From positions 186,001 through 250,000 of the forward strand of contig JABVXV010000063.1 in NCBI GenBank assembly GCA_013365325.1: a DNA stretch of 64,000 nt, in the 5' to 3' direction. This stretch comes from Dipetalonema caudispina. Taxonomy: Eukaryota > Nematoda > Chromadorea > Rhabditida > Onchocercidae. Made by a program: the position numbers and the translations under genes. Below the pieces are notes generated by a model. That model did not search any database and had not been told where the DNA came from. It was given only the letters and a program-made list of their open reading frames with translations. This document shows positions 39,601 through 62,799 of the stretch, one piece after another. Positions within the stretch are counted from its first letter, which is position 1. The number at the start of each line of letters is the position of its first letter.

Positions 39601-42600
39601 AATAGAATTCTTAGTTATTCTATTGAGTGAAAATGGGTTTGGCATGACGAGGCGTTCTTTAATTTCATATAAAATTGATGGCAGAAATATTGAACAGTAT
39701 GATGTGTTGCACAAATAATTTTCCAGAAAAATCTGAAAATTTCCACCAGTATTATAAATTTCAGCTAATAGAATTCAGCAACCTTTGAGCTACCACTGTA
39801 CGATATCAAAACTTGTTTAGTTTTATTTTCGACACCTAAATCCTTAAAATTGATTTATCAGATAGATCCAGTAATTTTGAACCGTGCAAAATTCTTATTT
39901 AAACTCTAAGCTGCAAAAAGTTTTGAAGAGGAATTTAATCACTCTTATTTGACCAATTTTAGAATTTCATTGGTGAATTTTCTTTTGAGTCTACTTCGAT
40001 CAAATAAAATCACCGTTAAGTTCAAAGAAGCCTATAGAAAATATTCAAGTGATTGTGTCATTTTGAACTCATATTATGTTAAAGTGAACTTTTATATGAA
40101 ACTGTGCAATGTTTTGCATTATGATAGGCCTAGTTCGTTTTCATTCTCCTCATTTCTTGAACATAATCTTACGAATTCACTGGTTAAATAAAAGTAATAT
40201 TTGTTGAAGTGTTCTTTGCTATCCTCAAATTTTCCACGAATTTGAAAAGGAGAAACGGTTGGCTGACTGCCCTATTTGTTGTGAAAGATGCAGAGAATGG
40301 AACAACAATCATTTACTGATATTGAACATTTCATACGTTGCAATGTCTTTTTCAGAACTTTTTCATTTTTATCATCTGTTCCGCTCATACAAAACATGTT
40401 TTACAAGTTTTATTCGTGGCGTGTAATGCATTTCTCGAATTGTTAAGAATGGAATATTCTGTAATTCCGTGCTAATGAAACTGGAATATGATAAAATAGA
40501 TTTCTGGATTTTGCGAGATATTTTATCAACCTATTTTAGCTTTTGAAGAATTTGAATAATTTTATAGCATTTAAAAGTTCAAGAATAACACTTCATATTT
40601 TCTTACTGGAAGAAGTCCGTATGGAACAGCAAAGAATTTAGTTCATTTGCCATCTTTTCATATCGATTAATTATCTGTAAAAGCAGTTTGCTATACGAAT
40701 AATTATTGATTGGTTAAACAGCGATTTTTATCACGGATGTAAAGGAAATGATAAAACGGAGCAAAAAAAAAACCAAAAAATTTAACTACAAAAATATCTT
40801 TAGGTCCATTAATCTTATTATTTTCCCTTCATTCATATTTGCATAACTTCTTTCCTAACCTGTTTACTTATTAATATGAATCAATTTATTTTAGTCTCAT
40901 CTTCCCAATATGATCGGATCGTTACGTTGACGATCAAGCACTGACGCTTTTTCATTTCTATGCACATGTTTGATACATTTTACATGTCCACTATTTATAA
41001 TTATCCCTACTAATTTTTTTAATTTTCAATTGCTTTACATTTTGATTTTACTTAACAACCAGAACTCATTAAGTGTTAACAGAAAAAGTGAAAAATGATT
41101 AGTTGGAGTTGAAATGCTTTTCTTTTTGTGATAAAAAGGCTATACGTTGAATGATGTTAAATATATTTCATATTTTGCCCGATGACGCCAGTTTCTTTCC
41201 AGCTAGTCAAAATTTCCGGGAATCCCTCTCAAAAGCGCTCCTTCCTTAGCACTGTGCCATATGTGCCTATGAATTAACGCTCTATTCTTTGTTGAAAATT
41301 TTTGAGAGACGTTTGAATTATTCAAATCCAATTTATATTTTTATTGCTGTAGCTCTCAGTAATTCAATCGTTTACAAATCCAGAATGCTAACGCTACTTC
41401 GACTAAAAATATCTGCTGCCAAATGTTCTTTGTATGTATTCAAAACTTTTTATGTAAAGAATGTTACATGTATTCCAACTTTTATTTGTATCAAAGAATG
41501 AAAAGGTTTATAATTAGAACAACATTCTGGAATTTTTTTTAACTTGAGAAAAAAAAATTAATTATGACTCTTTGGAAGAATGTTTGAAGGTCGAAGTGCT
41601 TATAAAAATTTGTTACTTATGATTTGTTTTACTTTTAGAAAACATCAGAATAAAATCCATGCAAAAGATTTTAGAAAATACAAAAGACTACCCACATGGA
41701 TGACAAGAAAAAAAATGTCAATGAAAAACATTGGCGTTAAAATCTATTAAATATGAACAGATAAGTTTTAGTGGGAAAATGATTCGTTCAATTATTTACC
41801 TTTGTTTGATTTTTTTTTTTCTTTTTTTGTCTTGAAGCAAGTTTCTTCTAGCGCTTTGTAAGCACTTTGTTGGAGTATTTTCTGATCAGCTACAGTTCTG
41901 ATCTCGAGAAAAAAAGTGAAATTTATTTATCATTATTTTTATCTTCTTTGATACTAATTAAAAATCTTCTTTTATTGCAACAATCTCTTCTACTCATAAT
42001 ACGTTGTTTGTTCACTGAAAATTACAAAGAAACCTTTGTCTTATTCATTTCCATTTGCAAAGATTGTATGAGTACTTTAAGAGAATAGAAATTAGACTAA
42101 AGTAAAGATTAAGTACTGTTTGTGCTCCGAAAAATTTTTCAAAAAACAACATTTATGTCAATGCAAAACACCGTCAACAGCAAATCAGATAGTGGGACAA
42201 TCACTAGAACAAAAGAATAATCCCGATATTATCAAATCCGAACCATTCCAGTAAACAGGCCATGCCATATTAATTAGAAAAAGTATTTAATGTAGGCAAA
42301 GTGAAAAAAAAAAAAGGAATTCCAAAAAGTGATGGTCCTGTCAAAAAACTGGACAGAACTTTGAATTAGTGCAATTTGCAACTGTCTGCCTGTTTGTGTA
42401 TGTGTGTACTTTATGTAGTGTTCGTGTATATTAGGGTGAATACATAAAATAATTAGGCACCATGTCTCTCTGACGAATTGAAAAATTCGAGTTTTTGCTT
42501 CATTAATTATCTTTGAGATATTAATGTAGAATTATCGTCGTTTTAAAATTCCATGAAGATTTATACACTTCAAAGTATCATATTTCTTCTTCTAAAATAG

Positions 42601-42706
42601 CTATTTTTGGAAGTAAAGTATCATTTCTCCATTATAGATTAGTAAACAAAGGATTAGATTCCACAATCATTGAACGAACAATATTTTTTATTCAAATTTT
42701 TCTATC

Positions 42707-42718
<12 letters not shown>

Positions 42719-42740
<22 letters not shown>
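42719..42740. repeat. Poly-T tract
   Basis: A homopolymer run of about 22 T within a longer pyrimidine stretch (42700-42747). Such runs are also likely places for assembly length errors. Confidence 0.85.
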
Positions 42741-42741
<1 letters not shown>

Positions 42742-42960
42742 ATTTTTGAAAATTGAACGAAACTGCTGTTGAACGGAGTAATTGCTAAATCAAACAAAAT
42801 TAAATTTTAGAATTCTATGTAAATGTTGGAAACGATATGTAATCTGATATTTATTTGCACCTTGAATTTGTTTTGGTTCAGTACCACCTATCCATGGATT
42901 CGCTTTCTTCCTTGAAACTAATTAACCAAAAATTTGCTTTTGTGTGCAATTTCTCAGAAT

Positions 42961-43152
42961 ATGCGTGCGATGTTGGATCTCTTCTTTTGTTTTGGAATAG
43001 CTTTCTTAGCAAAACAAGTTCTAATGAATCAGCAATTTAAAAAAATGCTTGATTTTGGTTACCATAAATGGGAGTTTTGCTTGTTTGAGCTTCATAACGC
43101 GAAATTGGAATGGTGCGAAGATTCAGAAGAATCAGATGCCATCAGAATATAA
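42961..43152 (+). CDS. Candidate small gene (63 aa), unrecognised
   Basis: ATG to TAA, single exon. TTTCTCAG stands directly before it (AG at 42956-42957, ATG at 42961), as expected of a trans-splice acceptor, and AATAAA at 43252-43257 lies about 100 nt after the stop, a normal poly-A position. The N-terminus is hydrophobic (MRAMLDLFFCFGIAFLAKQ: signal peptide or membrane anchor). Then comes a basic helix (QQFKKMLDFGYHKWEFCLF) and an acidic tail (LEWCEDSEESDAIRI). Two Cys sit in W-x2-C and W-C settings. The amino-acid mix is far less AT-driven than in neighbouring open frames. I do not recognise the family; a small secreted or mitochondrial membrane protein is possible. Confidence 0.45.
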   Translation: MRAMLDLFFCFGIAFLAKQVLMNQQFKKMLDFGYHKWEFCLFELHNAKLEWCEDSEESDAIRI

Positions 43153-45074
43153 ATGTCAGATACCGAGCAGAATCCCTAAACGTGTTTCTTTTTGAATGTG
43201 TTTCTCACTTCTTCCCCTATCTTTAAACAGCTATAGAATTCTATCTTGTTTAATAAAATCTAATTTTTCTCGAGATGGTTCGCAATAAATTAATCAAGTG
43301 CAAGTAAAAAATTTGTCTGTCTCTAAAATAATTTTCCTGTTTGATCTATGGTCAACAGACTAAATTATAATCAACCTATCCCAAAGTTATAATGAGAGTT
43401 TCACTTTTAAAATACAAGTTAGTGATTGCAATGATGCGTGTGAGATCAATTAGCAACAAATATGATTTAAAAATGTGAAAACACCATTTGTATATTATAT
43501 CTTTTTGGTGCTTAGCATTTCAAGGCATGGCTATCTTTCAAGATATCACCTACTCTTCTTATTTTTTATAGTTGCTTTCTTTTCAATACTTACAATCTTC
43601 TTAATAATCAACTTCAATTTAATTAACTATCGTAGCACTAATTTAACTTCAGTACAGTTAAATTGACGCTTTTTACCATTTTACGTTTACGACAGAGATA
43701 GCTTCCGTTAAGTAGTCGCCATATTTTTATAGCATGTCGGAGCGGGCATTTGCGATTTCAATAACTTCTTGATTTTCTACCATGTCGGATTTTGCTTAAA
43801 AGTGAAGTGCAGTCATGATTTCGTAAATAAAATGGACAGATCCAAGTTCTATTTTAAACTTGATGAGCAAATGATGGATATAAAATTTTTGAAATTTTGG
43901 GATTGTAATAAACAAAATCTTAAATCCGTAATAATTCGCGGAAAGTTTCAAACATTACTGTACAATGCTGGATGTGACACTCCAAAATCGTAAAAACTAG
44001 CAAACTTGCCATCGATTTATAGAAATGCTTAATGAATTCAGTTGATTTACTAAGATTTAAAATTGCTCCAGAGTTTATAGAATGCTCAAAAATACTGTGT
44101 GATTGACAAATTATGAAAACAACACAGATATGAGAAAATATGAGGGAGTTTCCGTTATGAATTACTAATTACCTATTTTGACCAATTAAAATTACTGGAC
44201 AAAGAAAATATGTTCAAGACGATGTCTCAGCAAAAACGTGGCAAAAAGATAAATTGCTTAAATGATCCTGATCATTCCCTGCTTTAGCAGTATAATCAGA
44301 ATTAATTGTCCCTTGATTGAGCTTTTGCATATATGAAACGGCTACTTGAACAAATGTATCTTCTAATTCCAAACAATTTCCCTCTTCTTTTTTAAATTCC
44401 GCATTTGAAAATAGAAGTCCTTTTAACAGACACTTCGTTAGAACATGCGGTCAGCAAACACGGACAGCCCTTAGGAGCATATTTTTCAGGATTGAGAAAT
44501 GATTGACTGGCGCAAACTCATTCTCGAGAGCTTATGAAATCCTAACGAATTTAAATCAGCTCAATTAAATTGACAACGAATGTAAGCAGTTTGCGACTGG
44601 GCAATTCCAGCTTAAATAATGACTTATACATTAAGAAAAATGTAGTTCTCCTAGCATCAGAAACTGGAATTTTTTTTCATTATACCTTTCCAAAAGCGAT
44701 TTTACATTACAATTTTGAAAAAGCTATGGAAAGATTTGAGTGATCACGGTTATCTGGAACCAATTTTGCGATGATTATCATAACATGCCAATTAAAATTA
44801 GGCAAGCTCCCAACAGTTACACATGGAAATGATTTTAAGCTTTCTTAATATGAAAAATAAAATTTTTATCTTCAATATTCTGTGTTTTCTTTTCAGTCTG
44901 ACGTTATAAGCATTGAACATAAAAATAATATTAAGATGAGAAAAAAGAATTGAAGGTCAGCAATTGTCGAGTATTTCTTCTGATTTATGATATGAGAGTT
45001 GGAAACGATGAAAAAATACTTTAAAAAATAGTAGAAACTCTTTTGGTTCATCACTGTAACAATGAGTAGGATAA

Positions 45075-45215
45075 ATGAGATGTGCTACACACCCAGAGAT
45101 TTATGAAGCGAAGAAAGAAGACGAGATCCGTATTTATGAAGCCAAGAAAAAGGAAGAGCACAAAAGTTTTCCCATAGTAATTATGATGATAGCAATTATG
45201 ATGACCGATAGTTAA
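45075..45215 (+). CDS. Possible small ORF or exon with repeated peptide
   Basis: A 46-codon frame from ATG to TAA reads MRCATHPEIYEAKKEDEI, then RIYEAKKKEEHKSF, then a Met/Ile-rich end. The peptide IYEAKK occurs twice, 11 residues apart, and the DNA around it (TTTATGAAGCGAAGAAA and TTTATGAAGCCAAGAAA) is nearly identical, so it arose by a 33-bp duplication. The charged part looks like an alpha-helical or coiled-coil exon; a GTAATT donor after CCCATA near 45177 could end it. No partner exons found. Confidence 0.2.
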   Translation: MRCATHPEIYEAKKEDEIRIYEAKKKEEHKSFPIVIMMIAIMMTDS

Positions 45216-46465
45216 GATCAAACTTGAACTGGTCGAACTTGAAATGTGGTTTTTGATAATCGTCAACACGACCAAATACCTCTCACTTAAACATGTCTTT
45301 CAAAATTGAACATTTAGAAGCAGCCATATACAAATACTAATATAAATTTAAAGATAATTTAAATTTTAGAGATAGCAAATAACAGCATTTCTCCGATTAC
45401 CAGAGGACTGAAGCAATTTTGTAGATCAAATTGATCTAAACTACCTTGAAATCTACAAATTAAAAGTTAATTCTGATGTGCTGAGAATAGTGTTTTCCTT
45501 GATGGATATGAAGTAAATATGTTTGTTTTCTTCAACTATTGTTACATAATTTTATCCATCGTCTCTATTTTCGTTTGTCAGTTTTTGATTTGACTTCTCA
45601 AAATAGTAGAAACTTATTTGAACGTTATTTCCACGCTCAAAATACTATTTAAATCGATAGATTATCCAAATCGACCAGAAGTTCGGTTTCATGAACGTAT
45701 TGGTCTTTCACTTTTTAATAGAATGGGATCTCTCGTAATTTCAAGAAACTCATTGGTGTTTCTCATAAATCCGAAGCTTAAAATAGTCTGAGAAATATCC
45801 AAAAGATCGAATTTATTTTTGAAATCCATGTGAATTTGAAATTACATACGGGGTGTAGAGTTTAAAATAACTTGAATTTAAAAATGATATAAAATTAAAG
45901 CTTTGCAGAGTTTACAAAAAATGCTAGTTGCGGGCAATAAATCAGGCTTTCATAAATTATCATCTTAGATATACAGAGGTATAATGGTAGCAGATTTTTG
46001 CCTTAGATTTGAATTTAATTCTAATTATTTGTTTCACAGTTCAGCCATTTGCAATTTGAAGATTCAAATTTGAGGGCTAAGTCTAAAGTGAAATAATTCT
46101 TTTTTTCCCGTATTACTTACGAATTTAATATTAAGAAATCTATGAGATTTATTTCAATTCATTTTATAGTAACTTAACCTGGACAGGTAGCATTTTCTCG
46201 TTATCAACCACACATCAATGCTTTGTAATGTATTGTAGTGCAAGCACATGTCCTACCAAATACAATATTCTGAACTTTACACTATTCATCACGAAACATT
46301 TTACTCACCGCCACAATAATGTGTTGTGGAAGTTATGTAATATTCTTTTGTTCCTATAATTTTAACAAATATTAACCTGTCAAAACTCAAAACGATAGAA
46401 ATAAAGATCAAAATTAACCACTACGTTGTAATCGTAAATCATTTAATATGAGAAAAAAAAAAAAG

Positions 46466-46963
46466 CTTTATCAATGAGTATTTTATGATAAGTACAAATT
46501 AAATTAGAATAAACTGACATGGAGCATATGCATTTCATTTGGAAGTAAGACAAAATTTGAATACAAATATATGTTTAAAAACATATTAAACCACATTTTT
46601 CTATATATATAAAATCTCAGCAACTCAAATGCGTAATTCTGAAGCAGACCAAATCTGAAACGTTAATAATTTGGATACTCGTCTCATTAAGTTAAGGATT
46701 ACAGTCAAATTCAAAATTTCACTGAGAGTCGTAACTAATCTGTAGTTTCAGGAAAGTGACATGTTTAAACTAATATGCCACTAAGCTTTTGACTTTATAT
46801 CTAGCATAATAGAAGTTTATGTATTTTATAAATGTGACTTTAATATGCTTTTAAGCATATATTTGTATTTAAATTTCGTTGTACTTCCAAATAAAATCTA
46901 CATGCTCCATATCAGTTTATTCTAAATTAATTCATACTCATCATAAAATACTCATTGATAAAT
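46466..46963. mobile_element. Foldback (MITE-like) inverted-repeat element
   Basis: The left arm, 46466-46594, is the reverse complement of the right arm, 46834-46963, at roughly 80 percent identity over about 129 nt. For example TATCAATGAGTATTTTATGA, AGAATAAACTGACATGGAGC and ATACAAATATATGTTTAAAA on the left match the right arm read backwards. The 240-bp centre is unrelated to the arms and has no coding potential. Length, arms and lack of ORF fit a non-autonomous DNA transposon of MITE or foldback type. I could not fix the exact ends or a target-site duplication, because A-rich sequence flanks the left end and T-rich sequence the right. The arm divergence suggests an old copy. Confidence 0.75.
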
Positions 46964-49900
46964 TTATTTTATATAGAAGTACTTCAGACAGACATGAAAT
47001 ATTCGGTACTTATCAAGATTGAAATTGTGTCTAATAATTAGAATCGCCTTTATCATCTTCATATTGATAATAGCTGATTGTAGGATAAGGAAAATTCTCT
47101 TGCACTTTTTCATTAATGCTTGACATGTTCCCAAAAACTACGTTAATATATTACAGCTTTTCAGGACTTATGACAAGGAAACATTTTCAAAATTCTTTTT
47201 CAGCTACTTCAGTTGAAAGATAGATAGCTATGCAATGAAGCTTCAAGATTTCTAATTATGAAAGCAACGTATGGAGATTCTTGCCTTTTTTTTGGTTTCT
47301 ATGACCTTTCGTACAACATTCTTAGCGATCTTTTCTGTATTCTTTCATTCTTACCTTTTTTTCCATCTCAGAAGAATGAAAGAATTCCATTTCTTGTCCT
47401 GTCTAAATGTTTCATCCCACACCACTTCTTGTAGATATGTATGTAGATGGTATCCATAGTAATGTTGAGAATAATAACTAAGGGAGCTAAACCTCAAGAT
47501 AACTGTGTCAAATAAACTTCATTTTCCACAAAGTGATTCAACTATTACATCAGACGAGTCATGTTGAATAAACAGGATCACTTAGCATTCGGTGTTGTAG
47601 CTCATGAGAACATGATATTGAAATTCGTTGACTAAAAAGCGTTTTTAAAATTTTTACAAATTAGATTCGATATTCTTTGACTATCTGAATTTCGCTACTT
47701 TTGACTGCTTTAGTAATTTAAAATTCAAATTTCATCCGTATTGTTTGCATAATAGCAATTACAGTTAGCTGTGGGTATATAGTAAATTTAAAATTTATGT
47801 ACTGTTTCCATAGTGAAATTGATTAAACATTAATTAGTCAAAATGACATAAAAACTTCTAGGTAGTAGTAAATAGTTTTTAATTCGAAATTAAATGGATG
47901 GATCAATTGTCGTGATTTTTCTTTTATGTTTGTTGATTTGGGAAAGACTTGCTTTAGACACTCTCGAATATTTGGTGAGAGTTGTTTTCTTCCTTAGGAG
48001 AGGTTCATCTTAGGCGTTACAGAATAATCTTGAGTCGTCCGTCAATAATGAAGTTGATCGCCAATGGGATGTAGATGTGAGTAATGTAGAATAATACCGT
48101 AGAAAATCTTTATTGCTAAGTATAATAGAAGAAGGAAATTATAACTGTTGTCGAAGAATGAAGCCAAATAATATAACACAAAAAAAAACTATAACTGAAG
48201 CACAATCTCTAAATGAATAACACTCGAAAAACATTATTTTGGTGTAACTATATATATATATATGGGTGCGGTAGGAGTGACATTCCAAAGAACATTGTAT
48301 TACAATACTTTATTAAGCATAAGGAACAAGGGTTATTGTGTATCAATCCTTTCGCAAATATGATTAGGGTTAATCTAAATGTGATTTATTACTTTGGTAA
48401 TATGAATAACAAGGCGGATGTTTTACCGTATCTCAGGTAAAAATGACTGTAAACAAAATGATTTATGTTAGACATTGTGACCTTCCTCAAATTATCAATT
48501 TATATGACAATCACTCAAATGAGAATAATGCCAGAACAAAGGCTAATTTTATTTAAAAATACTTATGATAAAAGTTTTCGGATTCACGACATCAATATTG
48601 ATTTGGAATTTTTTTTTAAAGTGATCGAGTGATTCCTTTCATGATTTATTAGAATTGCCCATCCAAATTACCTTTATTTTCGATAACCAAACATTCTTTA
48701 AATTTCGGTTCTTATCTATTATAAATTTTGATACCACCATTTTTTATTCTATTGCAGTCGTTTCAGATTATTTGCTTCTTGTTTGAAAGTTGGCTTGTTC
48801 GACTGGTAATCTATTTCTTAAAATTGAGTTCTGTTATTTATTTTATTTATATATCATTCTGATCGACTAGAGCAAGAATTCACCAATTGCAGCATCACTG
48901 TTCTACTGGATGCGATGTGGTCAGCGAAAAAACCGAATCGAACATTTAACAAGATGACAGGATCGATATTTCAACAAGCAGTAGATCACCAGATAGACCG
49001 GACACTTTGCTAAAGGAACCAATTTACGAGTACGATAAGTGTTAGCTTATATATACACACATTTAAAAATAATGACGGAATGACTGAGTCATTATCAAAA
49101 AATCCTACAATGTTGTTGGTATATGTACTCTGCGATACAAAAAACGATCCGAGTTACGGAGTGAGCTCTTATTTAAAAAGCTGCTTGAGGTAAATCGGGT
49201 ATGTAATTATAATTAAATTAGCAAGCAAACTAAATTGGAAATAGTCTTGGTGATTGCATTTTCTTCACCCACTGAATGCTAGCGAAACAATCAAAAAAAA
49301 GCGTGGACTTGATCAGTAAGTAGCTAAAAACAAACATAACGTAACTTTCAATTACGGAAAACAATACCCATCATCAATTGAAACCAGAAGCTATCTTCCC
49401 ATGCACTTTTGAAATTAGTATTTGAAAGCCAAAGTCAGATGATTCATTTGCAATTTCTATCAATCATAACATTTTATTTTCCTAACTTAATTAATCGATG
49501 TGTTAGCCAATTCGATCATTCTACTATTTCGCATTAGCATTTATTATGTTTAATAAATTGACCATAGAATAAGAATAATGAATGACAACGTAAATGCAAA
49601 CACCTTGTTATTCTACTTTTCACTGGAAATGAATGTCATTTTCGCAAAATCTCATAGAGAAAGGAACGAAACAAAAAAGAAGTCGAATTTATTTTTTTTT
49701 TTATTTTATACGCTTCTCAACTGCTGCATTTTTGATGGGATTCCCAAATTTTTCATGCAAAATAAACAACAATGTAGTTTCAATTTCTTTCGAGAAAACT
49801 GACTGAAGTAAAGGTTTTGAAGAGAGGAAGTGATGAATTGAAATTTCAAAATATAGATTAAAATTTAGCTGGGGAATTGTTGAATGCTTGTATAGGAATG

Positions 49901-50698
49901 TAAATGTGCACTTTAAATGATCTTATGAAGTTTGCAGAGTTTTATTCTTTCGATGTGAAATCTACTCAATAATATAATTTAATTAGAAAGTCAACTTCTC
50001 GTTATTGCACTTCCCCAGTAAAAGAGTTTTCTCTACATCAAAGTATCCGTGCGTAGTAAATCATCTCAACTTCATTACTTTTCAAATTCGTAATTTACTT
50101 CCACTGCTGTATTCCGCTCAATTTGAGATCACAACAATGAAGCTGACGATATTTTTTAAGGATATATTATTCATTAGATGTGTCATAAAAATTTGTTTAT
50201 TACAATGACAAACATTTTGGCTCTACTAATTTATTTAGGATAACAAATTTTTTAGACAGCAAGTCTTCTTGTTATTTATTAATCGTTTAGATCATTTGCT
50301 TGATGTGGATATTTTAGTTGGAAGGCAGAAAATTAGGGAATTTGTATTTTCTCACAGATTTATTTAACTAAGATTAACTTATGTTTTGATTCTAAGTTAT
50401 CATGTTGAATTATTAATTACATTTCCTTACCAAAAAAAAAGAACTATTTGCACTTAATTAGCGAGCATATTATAGAACAGCGATCGGATTTATTTGACAA
50501 AATTCATGCTTGTTATAAATAATAGCATTTGTTTAAAATTATTATGTTTACTTTGGCAGAATACTGGAATTTGAGAACAATTAGTAATTCCAGAAATGTA
50601 ATCATTAATAAAAATGAGACTAAATTGTTTATTAATGCTTGTGACGTTAATTACTGCTTTAATCAAATGTGAAATTTTAAATACAGATTATTTAATTG

Positions 50699-50714
50699 CA
50701 GATACTTCACGAAT
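50699..50714 (+). promoter_or_regulatory. Putative trans-splice acceptor and 5' UTR of mGluR gene
   Basis: TTAATTGCAG ends at 50701, 13 nt before the ATG of the signal-peptide exon. It has the form of a spliced-leader acceptor, although an ordinary acceptor after a non-coding first exon would look the same. Confidence 0.45.
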
Positions 50715-61635
<10,921 letters not shown>

Positions 61636-62303
61636 AATAAATGTGAGAAATGGTCGAAGTTTTTTGTTGGGAAATTGTAATTACGAATTTTTCATAAATA
61701 CATTTGTCCTTCGAGTCGTCCCATATTTATGTAAATCATTTTACAGTGCGAATGTTGTTTGTTGGAATAAAATTTCATTAGTTCATTTGTAGAAATGAAT
61801 ATATTATCTGCTCCTCAAGTTGTGCAATCGTATTTTTGTTAGCAGAATAAACTTCTAACAAAATTTGAAATGTGTTCAATATAAGCAATGTTTGAAATTG
61901 ATAGAAAACTGCTTATTTTTGATTAGTATATTTATTACCCTTCACATCTTATTCCAGCAAATAATGAAAACATATTAATTTGTTTCATTAGTTTTGTGAA
62001 GCAATCTTTTTTCCCGCTGTCATGGGAGACTTATTGAAACCCATTTTGCTATGCAAAAATTTATCTAAAATCAGAGATGCTGTTTAATAAATCTGATAAA
62101 AAAAAATTAAAATATGTGTAAGTGTTGCACTGATTTGAAAATATACGACAATGTGACATCGTCTCGATGAACAATATTTGAATGAGGTGCATGATGGTAC
62201 ATTTATAGTTTCTAAGTCTTTTGATGTCAATAGTTACAGAATTTTGGGACTTGCTTAATGATTCCAAGAATACTGTTCGGACTCTCTTGTCGTGACATCA
62301 CTT
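61636..62303. other. mGluR 3' UTR and spacer
   Basis: Follows the receptor stop codon. AATAAA occurs at 61637-61642 and again near 61768, so the poly-A site is probably within 200 bp. I see no coding exon. Confidence 0.6.
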
Positions 62304-62600
62304 TCATGTCTTCCTATCTTTAGTCTGGACAAAGAGATGATAACCATAAATTCGGTTGAATGTATGCACATTAACCTTTCTGAAACATGCAGAATTGGCG
62401 TACCATGACTTTTTTGATAATGTGCTGTCAACTCTTTCAATTAGATTAGTGAATTCTACTAACAGTCTTTGCCGGTGACTCGCTTTAAATTCAAAACTAG
62501 TCCTGAATATTAGGTGTCAGAGATTTTCATATACATTTGACAACGTTCTATGGATGCTGTTGATGAGTGTATCGGATTTTCCTCGATAAGCATTTGACAT
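62304..62600 (-). pseudogene. Broken reading frame, possible decayed exon
   Basis: One minus-strand frame runs from an ATG at 62600 to TGA at 62306-62304, interrupted by a single TGA at 62519-62517. Before the stop: MSNAYRGKSDTLINSIHRTL. After it: FEFKASHRQRLLVEFTNLIE, RVDSTLSKKSWYANSACF, then VHTFNRIYGYHLFVQTKD. Both halves read like helical protein and not like AT-driven noise. A second frame at about 62787-62690 (-) behind a TTTTTTAG acceptor (ILKEAEEMLWSLLAMSLTH) may be another exon of the same relic. No family recognised. It could also be two true exons with a very short intron, or chance. Confidence 0.3.
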
Positions 62601-62799
62601 TTCAGCGCTGAACTTCTTTCATTTTTAGTGCAAGACTTCATTTTCTAATTTGGCTTAATTTTTTTCTCACTTCTAATAATGTGAAGAACTTTCATTGTTA
62701 GAAATTTGTCGACTATGGGTAAGAGACATTGCTAAAAGACTCCACAACATTTCTTCAGCTTCTTTTAAAATAATCTAAAAAATAACACTGATTAAGCAA

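Larger units (their letters stand above)
35389..42954. other. Gene-poor AT-rich region, left part
   Basis: About 7.6 kb without a supported gene. The part near 35.4 kb should hold the cuticlin promoter. A short tandem duplication lies at 36596-36647. Frames such as 37060-37422 (-), 39419-39718 (+) and 39949-40191 (+) are open but low-complexity and show no family motif. Region 36.9-39.3 kb is slightly richer in G on the plus strand than its surroundings. Confidence 0.45.
43153..50698. other. Gene-poor AT-rich region, right part
   Basis: About 7.5 kb with no confirmed gene. It holds a small ORF with a repeated peptide (45075-45215) and a foldback element (46466-46963), listed separately, plus a short TA run near 48250-48264. 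The right end should contain the glutamate-receptor promoter. Other open frames (43769-43993, 48213-48440, 49578-49802) have no supporting signals. Confidence 0.45.

Noticed and set aside
39419..39718. 99-aa plus-strand frame with a TTTTTCAG nine bases before its ATG
   Set aside because: The start context is tempting, but the protein is driven by AT-rich codons and a poly-T/poly-A run (FFFKK), with no motif or poly-A signal I could tie to it.
39949..40191. 80-aa plus-strand frame behind a TTTTAG
   Set aside because: There is no ATG near its start and the composition follows base bias; no neighbouring exon was found.
43769..43993. 74-aa plus-strand frame (KFYFKLDEQMMDIKFLKFW)
   Set aside because: It is somewhat protein-like, but has no acceptor near the start and no poly-A signal at a good distance.
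48213..48440. 75-aa plus-strand frame
   Set aside because: It includes a TA microsatellite (YIYIYG) and lacks start or 3' signals; the remainder is weakly protein-like but not enough to call.
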